Assembly: GCA_016929495.1 (NCBI GenBank)
Contig: JAFGIS010000273.1
Coordinates: forward strand, 1 to 34,335
Reading direction: 5' to 3'
Length of the DNA stretch: 34,335 bases
DNA from: Polyangiaceae bacterium
GTDB lineage: Bacteria; Myxococcota_A; Polyangia; Polyangiales; Polyangiaceae
Part shown: positions 33,594 to 34,335 of the stretch, in pieces
Numbering within the stretch: the first letter of the stretch is position 1
Layout of the letters: each line of letters opens with the position of its first letter
The notes under the pieces: model-generated
Databases searched by the model: none
Told to the model about the DNA's origin: nothing
Seen by the model: only the letters and a program-made list of their open reading frames with translations
Translations under genes and position numbers: made by a program

Positions 33594-34335
33594 TCAGTCC
33601 AGATCGCGGTCGATCAGGTCGAGCACGATGGGACAGTGGTCGCTCAAACGGTCGAAGGCCAGAGGCATTCGAGCCGGCGGGACTCGCCGGCAGCCGAGCT
33701 CCCTGCAGACGCCCCGGACATGCACCGTGCTGGCGGGGAGCAGCTCGCGCATCGTGTCCGCCGCTGCGAACAAGTCGAGGCGGGTTGCCCGGCCGCGGTA
33801 GTACTGCGTGCACTCGAGGTCGTGGGGTACCACGCGCAAACGGTAGCCCGGGCCGGCCATCGTCTTGCGGACACGGGCGAGCTCCTCGCCGGGCGATACT
33901 CGGCGGGTGCAATCCTCGGTGCAGCCCATCGTGTTGTAGTCGCCCACCACGAGCACGTCATCGTCGCAGAGGTCCGCCTTCAGCCGAGCGAGCGCTGCGG
34001 GCAGACCTGCCAGAGAGCGAGCACGGAGATCGAGCGAGCGGTGCGTGCGGGTGCTCTTGAAGTGCACCGACACGATATGTAGGTCGAGGCCCCCCGGGAA
34101 GGTGAAGTAGCCCGCGAGGCCAGGTCGCAGCCGCTTCGCACAACCCGATGTGAACGGATTGAGCTCCCCGAGGGTCAGCCAGCGAGCGACCTTGACCTTC
34201 GCGGCGTCGTAGAAGAAGCCGACGTGGAGCGGCGTCGAAGTCGGGCAGTCGTCGAGCACGGCCTGCCAACGTCCGCCCGTGATGAGATCGAGGCGCTTCA
34301 TCACTTGAAGGGTCAGTTTGCGCGCGCGATCGGAA
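33594..34335 (-). CDS. endonuclease/exonuclease/phosphatase-family protein, 5' end outside the window
   Basis: The frame is open to the edge of the window; the visible ~247 residues are the C-terminal two thirds of an EEP-fold protein (metal-dependent phosphodiesterases, DNase I-like). Seen: VGFFYD, LHIVSVHFKS with His, VLVVGDYNTMG (the family GDFN motif as GDYN), and the C-terminal SDHCPIVLDL with catalytic Asp-His. The N-terminal NxR and QE metal-binding motifs must lie beyond 34335. A start at 34304 is possible but would leave the fold incomplete. It has several Cys (CTEDC, VCRELGC) that suggest an exported, disulfide-bonded enzyme. Substrate unknown. Confidence 0.85.
   Translation of the reverse strand, partial: SDRARKLTLQVMKRLDLITGGRWQAVLDDCPTSTPLHVGFFYDAAKVKVARWLTLGELNPFTSGCAKRLRPGLAGYFTFPGGLDLHIVSVHFKSTRTHRSLDLRARSLAGLPAALARLKADLCDDDVLVVGDYNTMGCTEDCTRRVSPGEELARVRKTMAGPGYRLRVVPHDLECTQYYRGRATRLDLFAAADTMRELLPASTVHVRGVCRELGCRRVPPARMPLAFDRLSDHCPIVLDLIDRDLD

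Overview
The window looks like chromosomal DNA of a GC-rich myxobacterium (Myxococcota, perhaps the Polyangia side). The evidence is two membrane-anchored Ser/Thr kinases with the HRDVSPxNxLL catalytic loop common in that group, a sigma-54 activator sensed through an FHA domain, further FHA proteins (one fused to a diguanylate cyclase), several lipoproteins, and many GTG starts. I see no phage, transposase, CRISPR, rRNA or tRNA gene. The species assignment is inference from gene style only.

Layout. (1) 1-5383, signalling: two divergent Ser/Thr kinases and an FHA sigma-54 activator, separated by long intergenic hairpins. (2) 5408-9061, minus-strand operon marR-leuC-leuD-truD, with a promoter whose -10 box lies directly before the marR ATG. 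(3) 9180-10016, an FHA protein. (4) 10166-15507, minus-strand operon: leader peptide, ilvB, ilvN, cimA, leuB. CimA (citramalate synthase), LeuCD and LeuB convert pyruvate and acetyl-CoA to 2-oxobutanoate. IlvBN then uses 2-oxobutanoate for isoleucine or pyruvate for valine/leucine. The leader carries a Val-Leu-Val-Leu-Val-Val-Ile codon run, a Rho-independent terminator, and a 15-nt segment that can pair with the terminator's 5' arm (14 of 15 positions). This is a classical ribosome-mediated attenuator. (5) 16079-21063: a DHH phosphoesterase, a Cys-rich lipoprotein, a YjbQ-like protein, a methyltransferase with a small membrane protein, another lipoprotein, and a 35-residue lysine-rich protein. 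(6) 21184-22285: a broken chimeric gene. (7) 22512-30077: a peptide transporter, a large membrane protein, an L,D-transpeptidase, a Nudix hydrolase, a VWA-like lipoprotein and a small unknown gene. (8) 30026-33590, a c-di-GMP module: an HTH protein with a receiver-like domain that seems to lack the phospho-acceptor Asp, divergent from a REC-EAL phosphodiesterase that is 1 nt from an FHA-GGDEF cyclase; a 20-bp perfect palindrome sits in the divergent gap. (9) A partial endonuclease/exonuclease/phosphatase-family gene runs off the right edge.

The two features that stand out beyond gene calling are the ilvB attenuator and a family of CTAG-bounded intergenic elements (142-284, 3738-3894, 17146-17288, 17285-17435). 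In that family the single-stranded parts are conserved, while hairpin stems differ between copies yet stay self-complementary. This is the covariation expected of a structured RNA or mobile hairpin repeat. I do not recognise it as a described family.
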